DNA of 12,324 nucleotides from Actinomycetes bacterium (GCA_023432725.1 JAEYUH010000260.1:1-12324); one strand, 5' to 3'. Counted from the first letter of the stretch, positions 1 through 7,220 are shown. Program-made: numbers and translations. The notes: generated by a model from the sequence alone, not told the origin.

Positions 1-1457
1 CCTTCGGGGCGCCCGAGACCTACACCGAGGTGCCCGGCGTCCTCACCTTCCGGGGCAACAACCACCGCACCGCGCCCGCCTGGGGCACCGCCGACGTGCA
101 GGACAAGAAGCTGGAGATCGCCTGGACCCAGGAGATCGGCGAGGTGCGGGGTGAGAACTCGTACTGGCCCGGCGCTGGTTGGACCGGGCAGCCGCTGCTG
201 GTGAACTGGCCGGAGCAGACCCGGCGGGCGATGGGCTTCGACGCCGAGTTCGCCGACAAGGACCTGGTCGAGGTGATCTACCCGGTCTTCGAGGGCAGGA
301 TCTACCGGCTCGACCTCGAGACCGGCAAGCAGACGAAGGCTCCGATCGAGGCCGGCTGCGGCTTCAAGGGCACCGGTTCGATCGACCCGCGCGGCTACCC
401 GCTGCTGTATGCCGGGCAGGGCCTGCACGACATGGACGACGACCTGGCGACCGACGACTGCCCGTGGCAGTACCGCATCTTCGATCTGATCCAGAACAAG
501 CAGGTCTCGGGGTGGGACGGCAGCGATCCGGCCGCGCCACGCGAGGAGCCTGCCGGCTGGGGCGCGTTCGACTCCTCGGCGCTGGTGAACGCCGCCAGCG
601 ACACCCTCATCGAGCCGGGGGAGAACGGGCTGGTCTACAAGGCCAAGCTGAACGCGTCCTTCGACCCGGCGGCGAAGACCGTCAGCGTGGACCCCGTCCT
701 GACCAAGCTGGAGTACAAGACCGCGAGCACCGACACCCACGGCATCGAGTCGTCGGCGGTCGCCTACCGCAACCTGATGTTCGCCTCGGACAACGACGGC
801 AACCTGATCTGCTGGGACGCCACCACGATGCGGGTGATCTGGGCGCGCGACGTGGGTGACGACTCCGACGCGTCCATGGTGCTCGAGGAGACCGCCGACG
901 GCGTCTTCCTCTACCACGGCAACACCCTCGACAAGCGTGGTCGGGGCGAGGGCGGCGAGCGCGACACGAACATTCGCAAGATCAACGCGCTGACCGGCGA
1001 GGTGGTCTGGCAGCACGACGTGCCGACCGTCCCGTCCTACCCGAACAACGGCGGCGTGTTCTCCACCCCGGTACTGGGCACCGGGGAGGTGTCCGACCTG
1101 GTCATCTTCAGCGTGGCGAAGACCACCGAGCCTGCGCTGTGCGTGTTCGGGCGCTGCGTGGGCGAGTTCGGGGGCGACATGATCGCTCTCGACCGGGCGA
1201 CCGGGACGGTGGCCTGGACCCGCCACCTCGACCGCTACACCTGGAGTTCGCCGGTGGTCTTCACCGGCACCGACGGCCACTCCTACGGGATCATCGCCGA
1301 CTCCGGCGGCACCATGCACCTGTTCGACCCGAACACCGGCGCGGACTACTCCACCGTCAACCTCGGCCGCAACGTCGAGGCCTCCCCGGCGATCTACAAC
1401 AACATGATCGTGGTCGCCTCCTACGACAAGAAGATCTTCGGCATCAAGATCAGCTGA
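1..1457 (+). CDS. PQQ-like beta-propeller repeat protein (5' end outside window)
   Basis: Open from the window edge: the frame reads through position 3 (FGAPETYTEV...) before the first GTG at 30, so the true start and any signal peptide lie upstream. About 485 residues are visible. The sequence has repeated blade-like segments typical of PQQ-type WD-like propellers: GNLICWDATTMRVIWARDV, then GEVVWQHDV, then ALDRATGTVAWTRHL, and a closing blade with SPAIYNNMIVVASYDKKIFG. The pattern 'V/I-x-ALD-x-x-TG-x-x-x-W' is the quinoprotein-like repeat also seen in BamB-type scaffolds. I see no dehydrogenase catalytic or haem motif, so a binding or structural role outside the cytoplasm is more likely than an enzyme; this is inference. 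Several cysteines (GCGF, DDCPW, LCVFGRC) would suit an exported disulfide-bonded protein. The gene ends at a TGA and is followed by tandem repeats, not by an obvious U-tailed terminator. Specific function unknown. Confidence 0.85.
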   Translation, partial: FGAPETYTEVPGVLTFRGNNHRTAPAWGTADVQDKKLEIAWTQEIGEVRGENSYWPGAGWTGQPLLVNWPEQTRRAMGFDAEFADKDLVEVIYPVFEGRIYRLDLETGKQTKAPIEAGCGFKGTGSIDPRGYPLLYAGQGLHDMDDDLATDDCPWQYRIFDLIQNKQVSGWDGSDPAAPREEPAGWGAFDSSALVNAASDTLIEPGENGLVYKAKLNASFDPAAKTVSVDPVLTKLEYKTASTDTHGIESSAVAYRNLMFASDNDGNLICWDATTMRVIWARDVGDDSDASMVLEETADGVFLYHGNTLDKRGRGEGGERDTNIRKINALTGEVVWQHDVPTVPSYPNNGGVFSTPVLGTGEVSDLVIFSVAKTTEPALCVFGRCVGEFGGDMIALDRATGTVAWTRHLDRYTWSSPVVFTGTDGHSYGIIADSGGTMHLFDPNTGADYSTVNLGRNVEASPAIYNNMIVVASYDKKIFGIKIS

Positions 1458-1554
1458 CGGCTCGCGGGGGGACGGTTCTTCGGCTCGCGGGGACGGTTCT
1501 CCGGGACGCGGGGACGGTTCTCCGGGACGCGGGGACGATTCTCCGGGACGCGGG
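1458..1554. repeat. 21-bp direct tandem repeat array, about 4.5 copies
   Basis: Four full units start at 1471, 1492, 1513 and 1534, each opening with GACGGTTCT (GACGATTCT in the last). The two middle units are identical. The first unit differs in its second half, and a partial unit precedes it at 1458-1470. The array lies between the stop of the beta-propeller gene and the promoter of the serine hydrolase. The period is a multiple of three, so one frame reads as a GTVLRDA heptad, but nothing supports translation. The motif GGGGACGGTTCT resembles intergenic repeats I associate with REP-type elements; this is recollection, not a search result. Confidence 0.85.
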
Positions 1555-1610
1555 CACTCCCTTCGCCGAGCGGGCAACTGTCTCCATGTCGCGGACGTGA
1601 ATCCGACCCC

Positions 1611-1616
1611 TAGGCT
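1611..1616 (+). promoter_or_regulatory. -10 box of a probable leaderless promoter for the serine hydrolase
   Basis: TAGGCT fits the actinobacterial TAnnnT -10 consensus and ends 6 nt before the ATG at 1623. That would put the transcription start at or beside the start codon. No Shine-Dalgarno sequence is visible between them. No convincing -35 box is seen, which is common in this group. Confidence 0.6.
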
Positions 1617-1622
1617 GCCGCA

Positions 1623-2942
1623 ATGCGCCTGTGGCTGAAGGTTCTCGGGGTGGTGCTCGCTGTCGTACTGGCGGCGGTGGTCGGGGTGTACTGGTGGCAG
1701 CGCCCGATGCTGCTGACCGGGACGGGGTACGCCGCCCACAACGCCTGCGCCGTCACCCATGTCGCCGGACGCGACAACCCGGACGCCGACCTGCCGTCCA
1801 ACCCCCTCGTCCCCGTGCTGCGGACGGCCACCGACCCGGCCGGGGCCCAGACCACCATCCTCGGCGTGCTGTCGCGGCAGCGTGCCTGGATCACCGAGGG
1901 CTTCGGGTGCACGGTGGCCGGTGAGGCGCCGCAGCTGCCCGACCCGACGCCGGTGGACCCCGCCGCGAACCCGTACGCCAACGCTGCCGCCCCGGCCCCC
2001 ACCCCAGCGGTCGAGGCCGCCCTCGACACCGCCTTCGGCGCCGATCTCGACGACCCGGGACGGGCGGCGCTCGGCACGCGCGGCGTGGTCGTGCTCAAGG
2101 ACGGACGGCTGATCGCCGAGCGGTACGCCGACGGCTTCACTGCCGCCACCCCGCAGCTGGGCTGGTCGATGGCCAAGAGCCTGACCAACCTGCTGGTCGG
2201 ACGCCTCGTCGCCAAGGGTGAAGTCAGCCTCGACGATGACCACCTGCGCCCGGAGTGGACCGACGAGCGGGCCGGCATCACGCTCCGCCACCTGCTGGAG
2301 ATGACCAGCGGCCTGACCTGGGACGAGACCTACGACCTGAACACCCCGATCACCCGGATGCTCTACCTCGAGCCCGACATGGGACGCTACGTGGCCTCAC
2401 AACCGCTCGCCCACACCCCCGGTACCCAGCAGCTGTACTCCAGCGGCAACACCAACCTGCTGTGCTCGGTGCTCGCCCCCGACCGCGGCGGTGCCGACTG
2501 GCCGCGACGCGACCTGTTCGCCCCGCTCGGCCTCGCGTCGATGGTGATGGAGCCGGACGGAGCCGGGACCCCGGTCTGCAGTTCCTACGCGTGGGCCACC
2601 CCCCGCGACTGGGCGGCGGTGGGCCAGTTCGCCCTCGACGACGGGGTGTGGGACGGCGAACGGCTGCTGCCCGAGGGCTGGATGGCCGATTCGGTGCGGG
2701 CCGTCGATGTCCAGACCGCCGAGACCGGGCTCGCCTCCGGGTGGTGGGCCAACCAACTGCCGGACGGGTCGTTGCGCTACCCGAGCCTTCCCGCCGACAC
2801 CTTCTGGGCAAGCGGTCACGACGGCCAATGGCTGGCGGTGGTTCCGTCCGAACGCCTCGTCGTGGCAAGACTGGGGTTCACCCCTGACGTCGACTCCCGG
2901 GTGGTCGACCTGACCGCCGCCCTGGTCGCCGCCCTGGGCTGA
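1623..2942 (+). CDS. Membrane-anchored serine hydrolase, class C beta-lactamase family
   Basis: The protein has 439 residues. An N-terminal hydrophobic helix (about residues 5-24, VLGVVLAVVLAAVVGVYWW) has no lipobox or clear cleavage site, so it is probably a signal anchor with the enzyme outside the cell. The catalytic domain (about 140-439) has the SxxK motif S182-M-A-K185, the tyrosine motif Y272-S-S in LYSSGNTNLL, and a late H399-D-G motif (GHDGQ) where penicillin-binding enzymes have KTG. These are the usual signatures of the COG1680 / beta-lactamase-related group, which includes esterases, 6-aminohexanoate-dimer hydrolase-like enzymes and peptidases. The substrate cannot be told from the sequence, and true beta-lactam resistance is not implied. 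A Pro/Ala-rich linker (about 104-130) joins anchor and domain. The start is set by the ATG 6 nt after a TAGGCT box. The next gene follows 38 bp later and may be co-transcribed. Confidence 0.88.
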   Translation: MRLWLKVLGVVLAVVLAAVVGVYWWQRPMLLTGTGYAAHNACAVTHVAGRDNPDADLPSNPLVPVLRTATDPAGAQTTILGVLSRQRAWITEGFGCTVAGEAPQLPDPTPVDPAANPYANAAAPAPTPAVEAALDTAFGADLDDPGRAALGTRGVVVLKDGRLIAERYADGFTAATPQLGWSMAKSLTNLLVGRLVAKGEVSLDDDHLRPEWTDERAGITLRHLLEMTSGLTWDETYDLNTPITRMLYLEPDMGRYVASQPLAHTPGTQQLYSSGNTNLLCSVLAPDRGGADWPRRDLFAPLGLASMVMEPDGAGTPVCSSYAWATPRDWAAVGQFALDDGVWDGERLLPEGWMADSVRAVDVQTAETGLASGWWANQLPDGSLRYPSLPADTFWASGHDGQWLAVVPSERLVVARLGFTPDVDSRVVDLTAALVAALG

Positions 2943-2980
2943 GGCCTCGACCTTTCCGGAACCGCGGACGAGGATGGGGC

Positions 2981-4219
2981 ATGGCCAGTGACACCCGTTA
3001 CCTGATCGTCGGCGGCGGACTCGCCGCCGCCCGTGCCGTCGAGGGCATCCGCCAGATCGACCCGGAGGGTCCGATCACCGTCGTGACCGCCGAGCAGCAC
3101 CTCCCCTATGAGCGCCCCCCGCTGTCGAAGGGCGTGCTGCTGGGGTCGGACGAGGTGGCGGTCGCCTATCCGCACGACGCCGACTGGTACACAAGCCAGA
3201 ACACCACGGTGATCACCGGCGACGCGGTGACGGCGATCGACCCCCTCGTGCACACCGTCACCCTCGCCAGCGAGCAGCAGCTCGGCTGGGACCGGCTGCT
3301 GCTGGCCACCGGCTCGTCGGTGCGGCGGCTCACGGTGCCCGGCGCCGACCTGGCCGGCGTCCACTACCTGCGCACCATGGACGACTCCCTCGCGCTGCTC
3401 GACGCGATCAGGGCCGGCGGCAACCTTGTGGTGGTCGGTGCGGGATGGATCGGCCTTGAGGTGGCCGCCGCCGCCCGACAGCACGGCTGCCGGGTCACCA
3501 TCATCGACCCGCAGCCGGCACCGCTGCTGGCCGTGATGGGTGAGCGGGTCGGCGGCTGGTTCGCCGACCTGCACCGCTCCCACGGCGTCGAGTTCCGGCT
3601 CGGGTCAGGGGTCGAGCGGTTCGAGGGGACGGACGCGGTTCGCGCGGTGGTCACCGACGGCGGTGAGGTGCTGCCGGCCGACGCGGTGGTGGTGGGGGTC
3701 GGGATCCGGCCGAACATCGAACTGGCCGAGGCCGCTGGCGCACAGGTCGACAACGGCGTGCTGACCGACGAGCACCTGCGCACCAGCCTGGCCGACGTCT
3801 GGGCGGCGGGTGATGTCGCCAACTGGCGCAGCACCCTGCTCGACACCCACCTGCGGGTGGAGCACTGGGCGAACGCGAACGACAGCGGCTTCGACGCCGG
3901 GCGCGCGATGGCCGGGGCCCAGGTCAGCTACGACCCGGTGCCGTTCTTCTTCTCCGACCAGTACGACGCGGGCCTGGAGTACGCCGGCTACGTCGGGCGT
4001 GGAACGCAGGCCGAGGTGGTGCTGCGCGGCGACCCGGCCGACGGCGCCTTCCTGGCGTTCTGGGTGGTGCCGCAGGACGGCGGGGTGCGGGTGCTGGCCG
4101 GGATGCACGTCAACACCTGGGACACCATCGACGCAATCAGCGGCCTGATCCGGTCGCGGACCACCGTCGAGCGCTCCCGGCTGGCCGACGCGGAGGTTCC
4201 GCTGGATGACCTGGCCTGA
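2981..4219 (+). CDS. FAD-dependent ferredoxin/rubredoxin-type reductase (BphA4-like)
   Basis: This 412-residue flavoprotein resembles NAD(P)H:ferredoxin, rhodocoxin or putidaredoxin reductases, which pass electrons from NAD(P)H through FAD to a small iron-sulfur protein. The domains read in the family order: FAD-binding GGGLAAA (11-17); YERPPLSK (43-50), the conserved isoalloxazine-site segment; the ATGSS strand end (109-113); the NAD-binding GAGWIGLE (153-160), with D176 at the end of the second strand favouring NADH; the second FAD motif WAAGDVA (274-280); and a C-terminal reductase domain starting near RVEHWANAN (292-300). GAGGA at 2970-2974, 6 nt before the ATG, is a good ribosome binding site and fixes the start. 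No ferredoxin, rubredoxin or P450 gene is next to it, so the electron acceptor is unknown. A hairpin follows the stop directly. Confidence 0.9.
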   Translation: MASDTRYLIVGGGLAAARAVEGIRQIDPEGPITVVTAEQHLPYERPPLSKGVLLGSDEVAVAYPHDADWYTSQNTTVITGDAVTAIDPLVHTVTLASEQQLGWDRLLLATGSSVRRLTVPGADLAGVHYLRTMDDSLALLDAIRAGGNLVVVGAGWIGLEVAAAARQHGCRVTIIDPQPAPLLAVMGERVGGWFADLHRSHGVEFRLGSGVERFEGTDAVRAVVTDGGEVLPADAVVVGVGIRPNIELAEAAGAQVDNGVLTDEHLRTSLADVWAAGDVANWRSTLLDTHLRVEHWANANDSGFDAGRAMAGAQVSYDPVPFFFSDQYDAGLEYAGYVGRGTQAEVVLRGDPADGAFLAFWVVPQDGGVRVLAGMHVNTWDTIDAISGLIRSRTTVERSRLADAEVPLDDLA

Positions 4220-4244
4220 CACCCGGCAACCCCCTGGCCGGGTG
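4220..4244 (+). terminator. Hairpin terminator after the reductase gene
   Basis: CACCCGGC (4220-4227) and GCCGGGTG (4237-4244) form a perfect 8-bp GC-rich stem around a 9-nt loop. It begins directly after the stop codon. There is no U-tract, as is common for actinobacterial terminators. Confidence 0.6.
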
Positions 4245-4291
4245 GGAAAGGTACCCAAGCCGGCCGGGTTCGTGGCGGCCGTGCAGGCCGC

Positions 4292-4297
4292 TACAGT
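4292..4297 (+). promoter_or_regulatory. Possible -10 box upstream of the lipoprotein gene
   Basis: TACAGT matches TAnnnT and lies 27 nt before the ATG at 4325, leaving a short leader that holds a GGAGG ribosome binding site (4314-4318). No clear -35 box is visible. It sits between the upstream terminator and the gene, so position supports it. Confidence 0.4.
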
Positions 4298-4324
4298 CCT
4301 TCCACCGCCGACTGGAGGACGCCG

Positions 4325-4966
4325 ATGAGCCGCACGCTGCGCCGCCTCGCCAGCGCGGGGGTGGCCGCCCTCGCCCTGTTGACCGCCTGCTCGGGCGCGC
4401 CGGCCGCCACCCCGCCTGCCGCGCCGGCGTCCCAGCCGACGCAGGCCCAGACGCCGACCCCGAGCGCAGAGCCCACCCCGTCCGAGAGCGCGACCGCGAC
4501 CGTGCAGAACTGGTTCGGCGAGGTGCCCACCGACGAGCGCGGCTGCCCGGTCACCACCGAGGCGGAGGACGAGTTCCTCGCCGCCGAGCCGTCGGTGATC
4601 GGCGCCGACAGCTTGCCCGAGGGCCTGTGCCTGTACGACAGCAAGTACTACGACACCTTTGCCATCGTGCCCGCCCGGCCTTCACCGGACTTCCCGCAGC
4701 AGGTGCGGCAGTGGCTGGAGCCGCAGGGCTGGTCGTTCTTCGAACCCGAGCCGGGCGCGTTCTCCTACACGGCGGTCAACAAGGCCCCCGAGCAGGTACA
4801 GGACCTCTACGAGTTCGACGGCTCGATAGACGGCGCGATAGTCGCTGTCGACGCCATCTCCGCTGAGCACCTCGACAGCCGCGGCATCACGTTGAACCTG
4901 CTGCGTGACACCTTCGGCCAGATCGAGGCGGGCGACCCGGTCTACTTCGCCGCGATCTGGTGGTGA
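4325..4966 (+). CDS. Small secreted lipoprotein, function unknown
   Basis: This 213-residue protein has a typical lipoprotein signal: Arg at positions 3, 6 and 7, a hydrophobic stretch (8-19) and the lipobox L-T-A-C22, so the mature protein should be attached to the outer face of the membrane by Cys22. A low-complexity Pro/Thr/Ala/Ser linker follows (about 24-60). The globular part (about 61-213) contains two cysteines (GCPV and GLCLYD) that could pair. It ends in AAIWW. I recognise no catalytic motif or named family. GGAGG lies 6 nt before the ATG, which supports this start. The gene converges with the ATPase gene, with only 10 bp between the two stops, so the two transcripts probably overlap at their 3' ends. 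Confidence 0.8.
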   Translation: MSRTLRRLASAGVAALALLTACSGAPAATPPAAPASQPTQAQTPTPSAEPTPSESATATVQNWFGEVPTDERGCPVTTEAEDEFLAAEPSVIGADSLPEGLCLYDSKYYDTFAIVPARPSPDFPQQVRQWLEPQGWSFFEPEPGAFSYTAVNKAPEQVQDLYEFDGSIDGAIVAVDAISAEHLDSRGITLNLLRDTFGQIEAGDPVYFAAIWW

Positions 4967-4976
4967 GGCGGGCGGC

Positions 4977-6662
4977 TCAGCGCTTGCGGGCCGTCCCCAA
5001 CATGTCGCGCAGCACCTGGCCGCCGGTGCGCAGGATCTGGTCGCGGAAGGTGGCCGACCCGAGGGTCCTCTCCATCCACGACTTCTCCTGCCGCCGCGAG
5101 GACGTGCTGCGGCTCTCTCGTGCGGCCGGCGCCTCGCGGCGCTGCTGCCGCTCCCACTCGGCGGCCTCCGCCTTCTGCTGCGCCTCGAACGCCTTCTCCT
5201 CGGCCTCGCGCCGGGCCGCCTCGATGCCGGCCTGCAGCTTCGCGGTCAGCACCTCGTAGGCGGAGTGCCGGTCGATCTCCTGGCCGTAGCGGGCCTGCAT
5301 CGCCGACTGGGCGATCCCCGCCGCCATCCATTCGGGGTTCATCGGGTCCATCGACGCCTCGGGTGCCCGCATCCGCGTCCACGCCACCGGGGTCGGCGCG
5401 CCGGACGGGTTGAGGACGGTGACGATCGCCTCGCCGATGCCCAACGCCTGCAGCACCTCGGTGAGGTCGTAGGACGACTTGGGGTAGGTCTGCACGGTCG
5501 CGCGCAGGGCCTTTGCGTCGTTCGGGGTGTGCGCCCGCAGTTGGTGCTGCACCCGCGAGCCCAGCTGGGCGAGCACCTCCTCGGGCACGTCCTTGGGCGT
5601 CTGGGTGACGAAGAACACCCCGACACCCTTGGAGCGGATCAGCCGCACTGTCTGCGCGATCGCGTCCAGGAAGGCGGGGGACGCGTCGTGGAACAGCAGG
5701 TGCGCCTCGTCGAAGAAGAACACCAGCTTGGGACGGTCGAGGTCGCCCACCTCGGGCAACTCGCTGAACAGGTCGGCCAGCAGCCACATCAGGAAGGTGG
5801 AGAAGATCGCGGGCCGATCGTGCAGGTTCGGCAGCTCCAGCAGCGAGATGACGCCACGGCCGTCCGCCGTGGTGCGGATCAGGTCGGCGGTGTTGAACTC
5901 GGGCTCGCCGAAGAACTCGCCGGCCCCCTGCGCCTCGAGGGTGATGATGTTGCGCAGGATGACGCCGACGGTGGCGCCCGACACCCCGCCGATTGTCTTC
6001 AGTTCCGCCTTGCCCTCGTCGGAGGTGAGGTAGTTGAGGACGGCGCGCAGGTCTTCGAGGTCGAGCAGCGCCAGGCCGTTGGTGTCGGCGTAGTGGAACA
6101 CCAGCCCGAGGGTCGACTCCTGGGTGGCGTTCAGGCCCAGCACCTTGCTCAGCAGGATCGGGCCGAAGGACGACACGGTGGCGCGCAGCGGGACGCCGAG
6201 GCCCTGGCCGCCCAGGGCGTAGAACTCGACCGGGGCCGCCTTCGGCTGCCAGTCCTGGCCGATCTTGGCGGTGCGGGCGAGCAGCTTCTCGTTCGGCTCA
6301 CCGGGCAGCGCGATCCCCGACAGGTCGCCCTTGATGTCGGCCGCGAAGACCGCCACGCCCGCGGCCGAGATCTGCTCGGCGAGCACCTGCAGGGTCTTGG
6401 TCTTGCCGGTGCCGGTGGCCCCGGCGACCAGGCCGTGCCGGTTGAGCATGGACAGCGAGATCCGCACCTTGGCGTCGGGGACGGGGGCGCCGTCCTCCAT
6501 CAGCACGCCGAGTTCGATCGACGGCTCCTCGAAGGTGTAGCCGTCGATCACCCGCTGCGTCCACTCCGAGCGGGCGGCGGGAGTCGGTGCGGCCTGCGCC
6601 GCAGGGGCGGCGGGCTCGGTGACGGCGGGCGGCTGGTAGCCGGGCGGGACGGGCTGCGTCAT
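4977..6662 (-). CDS. DUF853 / HerA-like P-loop ATPase
   Basis: This 561-residue protein belongs to the DUF853 (HerA-C-like, COG0433-related) ATPases. After a Pro/Ala-rich N-terminus (1-32) come the Walker A motif GATGTGKTK (81-89), the segment AADIKGDLSGIALPG (107-121) that is highly typical of this family, the Walker B motif LVFFFDEAH (313-321) with its catalytic glutamate, and TQTPKDVPEEVLAQLGSR (353-370), which carries the downstream sensor-like region. Residues about 474-511 are rich in Glu, Ala, Lys and Arg and probably form a coiled coil. A basic tail follows. HerA homologues are hexameric DNA-translocating ATPases that work with nucleases such as NurA. The role of the stand-alone bacterial DUF853 branch is not established, and no nuclease gene is adjacent. 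The start is the ATG 7 nt after a CAGGCT element. Family call is sure; biological role unknown. Confidence 0.9.
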   Translation of the reverse strand: MTQPVPPGYQPPAVTEPAAPAAQAAPTPAARSEWTQRVIDGYTFEEPSIELGVLMEDGAPVPDAKVRISLSMLNRHGLVAGATGTGKTKTLQVLAEQISAAGVAVFAADIKGDLSGIALPGEPNEKLLARTAKIGQDWQPKAAPVEFYALGGQGLGVPLRATVSSFGPILLSKVLGLNATQESTLGLVFHYADTNGLALLDLEDLRAVLNYLTSDEGKAELKTIGGVSGATVGVILRNIITLEAQGAGEFFGEPEFNTADLIRTTADGRGVISLLELPNLHDRPAIFSTFLMWLLADLFSELPEVGDLDRPKLVFFFDEAHLLFHDASPAFLDAIAQTVRLIRSKGVGVFFVTQTPKDVPEEVLAQLGSRVQHQLRAHTPNDAKALRATVQTYPKSSYDLTEVLQALGIGEAIVTVLNPSGAPTPVAWTRMRAPEASMDPMNPEWMAAGIAQSAMQARYGQEIDRHSAYEVLTAKLQAGIEAARREAEEKAFEAQQKAEAAEWERQQRREAPAARESRSTSSRRQEKSWMERTLGSATFRDQILRTGGQVLRDMLGTARKR

Positions 6663-6669
6663 GGCCGGA

Positions 6670-6680
6670 AGCCTGCCACA
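6670..6680 (-). promoter_or_regulatory. TGTGGCAGGCT element at the ATPase gene start
   Basis: Read on the - strand, the 11-mer TGTGGCAGGCT ends 7 nt before the ATG at 6662. Its last six bases, CAGGCT, are one base from a TAnnnT -10 box and stand at the leaderless distance. The same 11-mer occurs at 7000-7010 before the next - strand gene. A promoter is the simplest reading; a shared operator is possible. Confidence 0.45.
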
Positions 6681-6742
6681 ACACGTTCGCCGAACGCACG
6701 CACTTTCCGGTGCCCAGGGCCGGGCGGGGGCGGAGTTCGGCT

Positions 6743-6764
6743 CGCCGGGCTGCCTCGCCCGGTG
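6743..6764 (-). terminator. GC-rich hairpin between the proline-rich gene and the ATPase gene
   Basis: Segments 6743-6750 and 6757-6764 form an 8-bp stem, including one G-T pair, around a 6-nt loop. It lies 13 bp downstream of the stop of the 71-residue gene on the - strand. There is no U-tract. Together with the promoter-like element at 6670 it suggests the two - strand genes are separate transcription units. Confidence 0.45.
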
Positions 6765-6777
6765 GCCCGCTCAGCCC

Positions 6778-6993
6778 TCAGGCGTCCTCGGGACGAACCG
6801 GCGGGTCGACCGGCGGCACCTCGATGATGGTCGGCTCGTAGACGCTGGGCTCCTGCGGCGCAATCGGCGAGCTGGGCGAGCCGGGCGAAGCGGGCGAGCC
6901 GGGCGAGTCCGGCGAACCCTGGGGCTCCGTCATTCCCTCGACGACGGCGGGGACCGGAACGGGCTGGGGGAGCGGGGCGTTGGGCTGGGTCAT
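6778..6993 (-). CDS. Small proline-rich protein, unknown function
   Basis: The predicted protein has 71 residues and starts MTQPNAPLPQPVPVPAVVEG. Its middle is a GSP/ASP-type low-complexity stretch (about 27-43), encoded by imperfect 9-bp repeats, and its tail is acidic and proline-rich (EPTIIEVPPVDPPVRPEDA). It has no signal peptide, membrane segment or known domain and is likely disordered. The ATG at 6993 is chosen over upstream starts in the same frame because a TGTGGCAGGCT element identical to that of the neighbouring ATPase gene ends 6 nt before it, and both proteins begin MTQP. A role linked to the ATPase is conceivable but unproven. It could also be a non-functional frame in GC-rich DNA, although the promoter match argues against that. 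Confidence 0.55.
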   Translation of the reverse strand: MTQPNAPLPQPVPVPAVVEGMTEPQGSPDSPGSPASPGSPSSPIAPQEPSVYEPTIIEVPPVDPPVRPEDA

Positions 6994-6999
6994 TGTTCG

Positions 7000-7010
7000 A
7001 GCCTGCCACA
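7000..7010 (-). promoter_or_regulatory. TGTGGCAGGCT element at the proline-rich gene start
   Basis: On the - strand the 11-mer ends 6 nt before the ATG at 6993. It is the exact copy of the element at 6670-6680. CAGGCT is a near match to the actinobacterial -10 box at leaderless spacing. Confidence 0.45.
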
Positions 7011-7079
7011 CGGGGATTCTGCTGCCCATACCCCCGGGTCCGGCCCGCGGCGGGCACATCTGCGCCCGTTTAGCCGGGG

Positions 7080-7085
7080 TACTGT
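7080..7085 (+). promoter_or_regulatory. -10 box for the thiamine transporter operon
   Basis: TACTGT fits TAnnnT. A start about 7 nt downstream would fall at about 7092, exactly where the riboswitch begins. No strong -35 box is visible. It faces away from the - strand element at 7000-7010, so this is a divergent promoter region. Confidence 0.55.
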
Positions 7086-7090
7086 TGGGG

Positions 7091-7177
7091 TCAGACAGGG
7101 GAGCGCCGCAGGGCGCTGAGAGTGCGGTGACGCAGACCCTCGAACCTGATCCGGCTAGCACCGGCGTAGGGAGTCGG
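7091..7177 (+). ncRNA. TPP riboswitch (THI element)
   Basis: The conserved THI-box parts are present in order: GGGGAGC (7098-7104), GCGCTGAGAGTGCGG around 7113-7127, ACCCTCGAACCTGATC (7136-7151), the CCGG...CCGG arm around GCTAGCA, and GCGTAGGGAG (7164-7173). The P1 closing stem can form between GAC at 7094-7096 and GTC at 7173-7175. CTGAGA binds the pyrimidine ring of thiamine pyrophosphate, and the ACCTGATC...GCGTAGGGA arm binds the pyrophosphate. It lies upstream of a thiamine ABC transporter, the expected target, so high TPP should lower its expression. Confidence 0.96.
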
Positions 7178-7184
7178 GAATCTC

Positions 7185-7216
7185 CTCGGCAGCCGCCGAG
7201 CCCTCCAGACAGGAGG
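7185..7216 (+). promoter_or_regulatory. Riboswitch expression platform with a sequestered ribosome binding site
   Basis: Two hairpins lie between aptamer and start codon. CTCGGC (7185-7190) pairs with GCCGAG (7195-7200), and CCTCC (7202-7206) pairs with GGAGG (7212-7216) across a 5-nt loop. The second hides the strong Shine-Dalgarno AGGAGG (7211-7216) that stands 4 nt before the thiB ATG. A segment TCTCCT at 7181-7186 could also pair with the ribosome binding site and competes with the first hairpin. There is no U-tract. Control of translation start is the likely mechanism. Confidence 0.6.
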
Positions 7217-7220
7217 AACC

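Noticed and set aside
1458..1554. CRISPR array
   Set aside because: The units are contiguous with no spacers and vary only by point differences, so it is a simple tandem repeat.
1139..1600. Open frame reading the 21-bp repeats as GTVLRDA heptads
   Set aside because: The first two thirds lie out of frame inside the beta-propeller gene and are Arg/Pro/His-rich. The heptads arise because the repeat length is divisible by three, and there is no start signal.
1623..2942. Beta-lactam resistance gene
   Set aside because: SxxK is present, but the third motif is HDG rather than KTG and the protein is membrane-anchored. This is the broad esterase/peptidase-like group, so resistance is not supported.
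4905..6827. A 640-codon + strand open frame opposite the ATPase gene
   Set aside because: It is antisense to a protein with intact Walker motifs, is made of Arg/Gly/Leu/His-rich low-complexity sequence typical of GC-rich shadow frames, and contains no recognisable domain.
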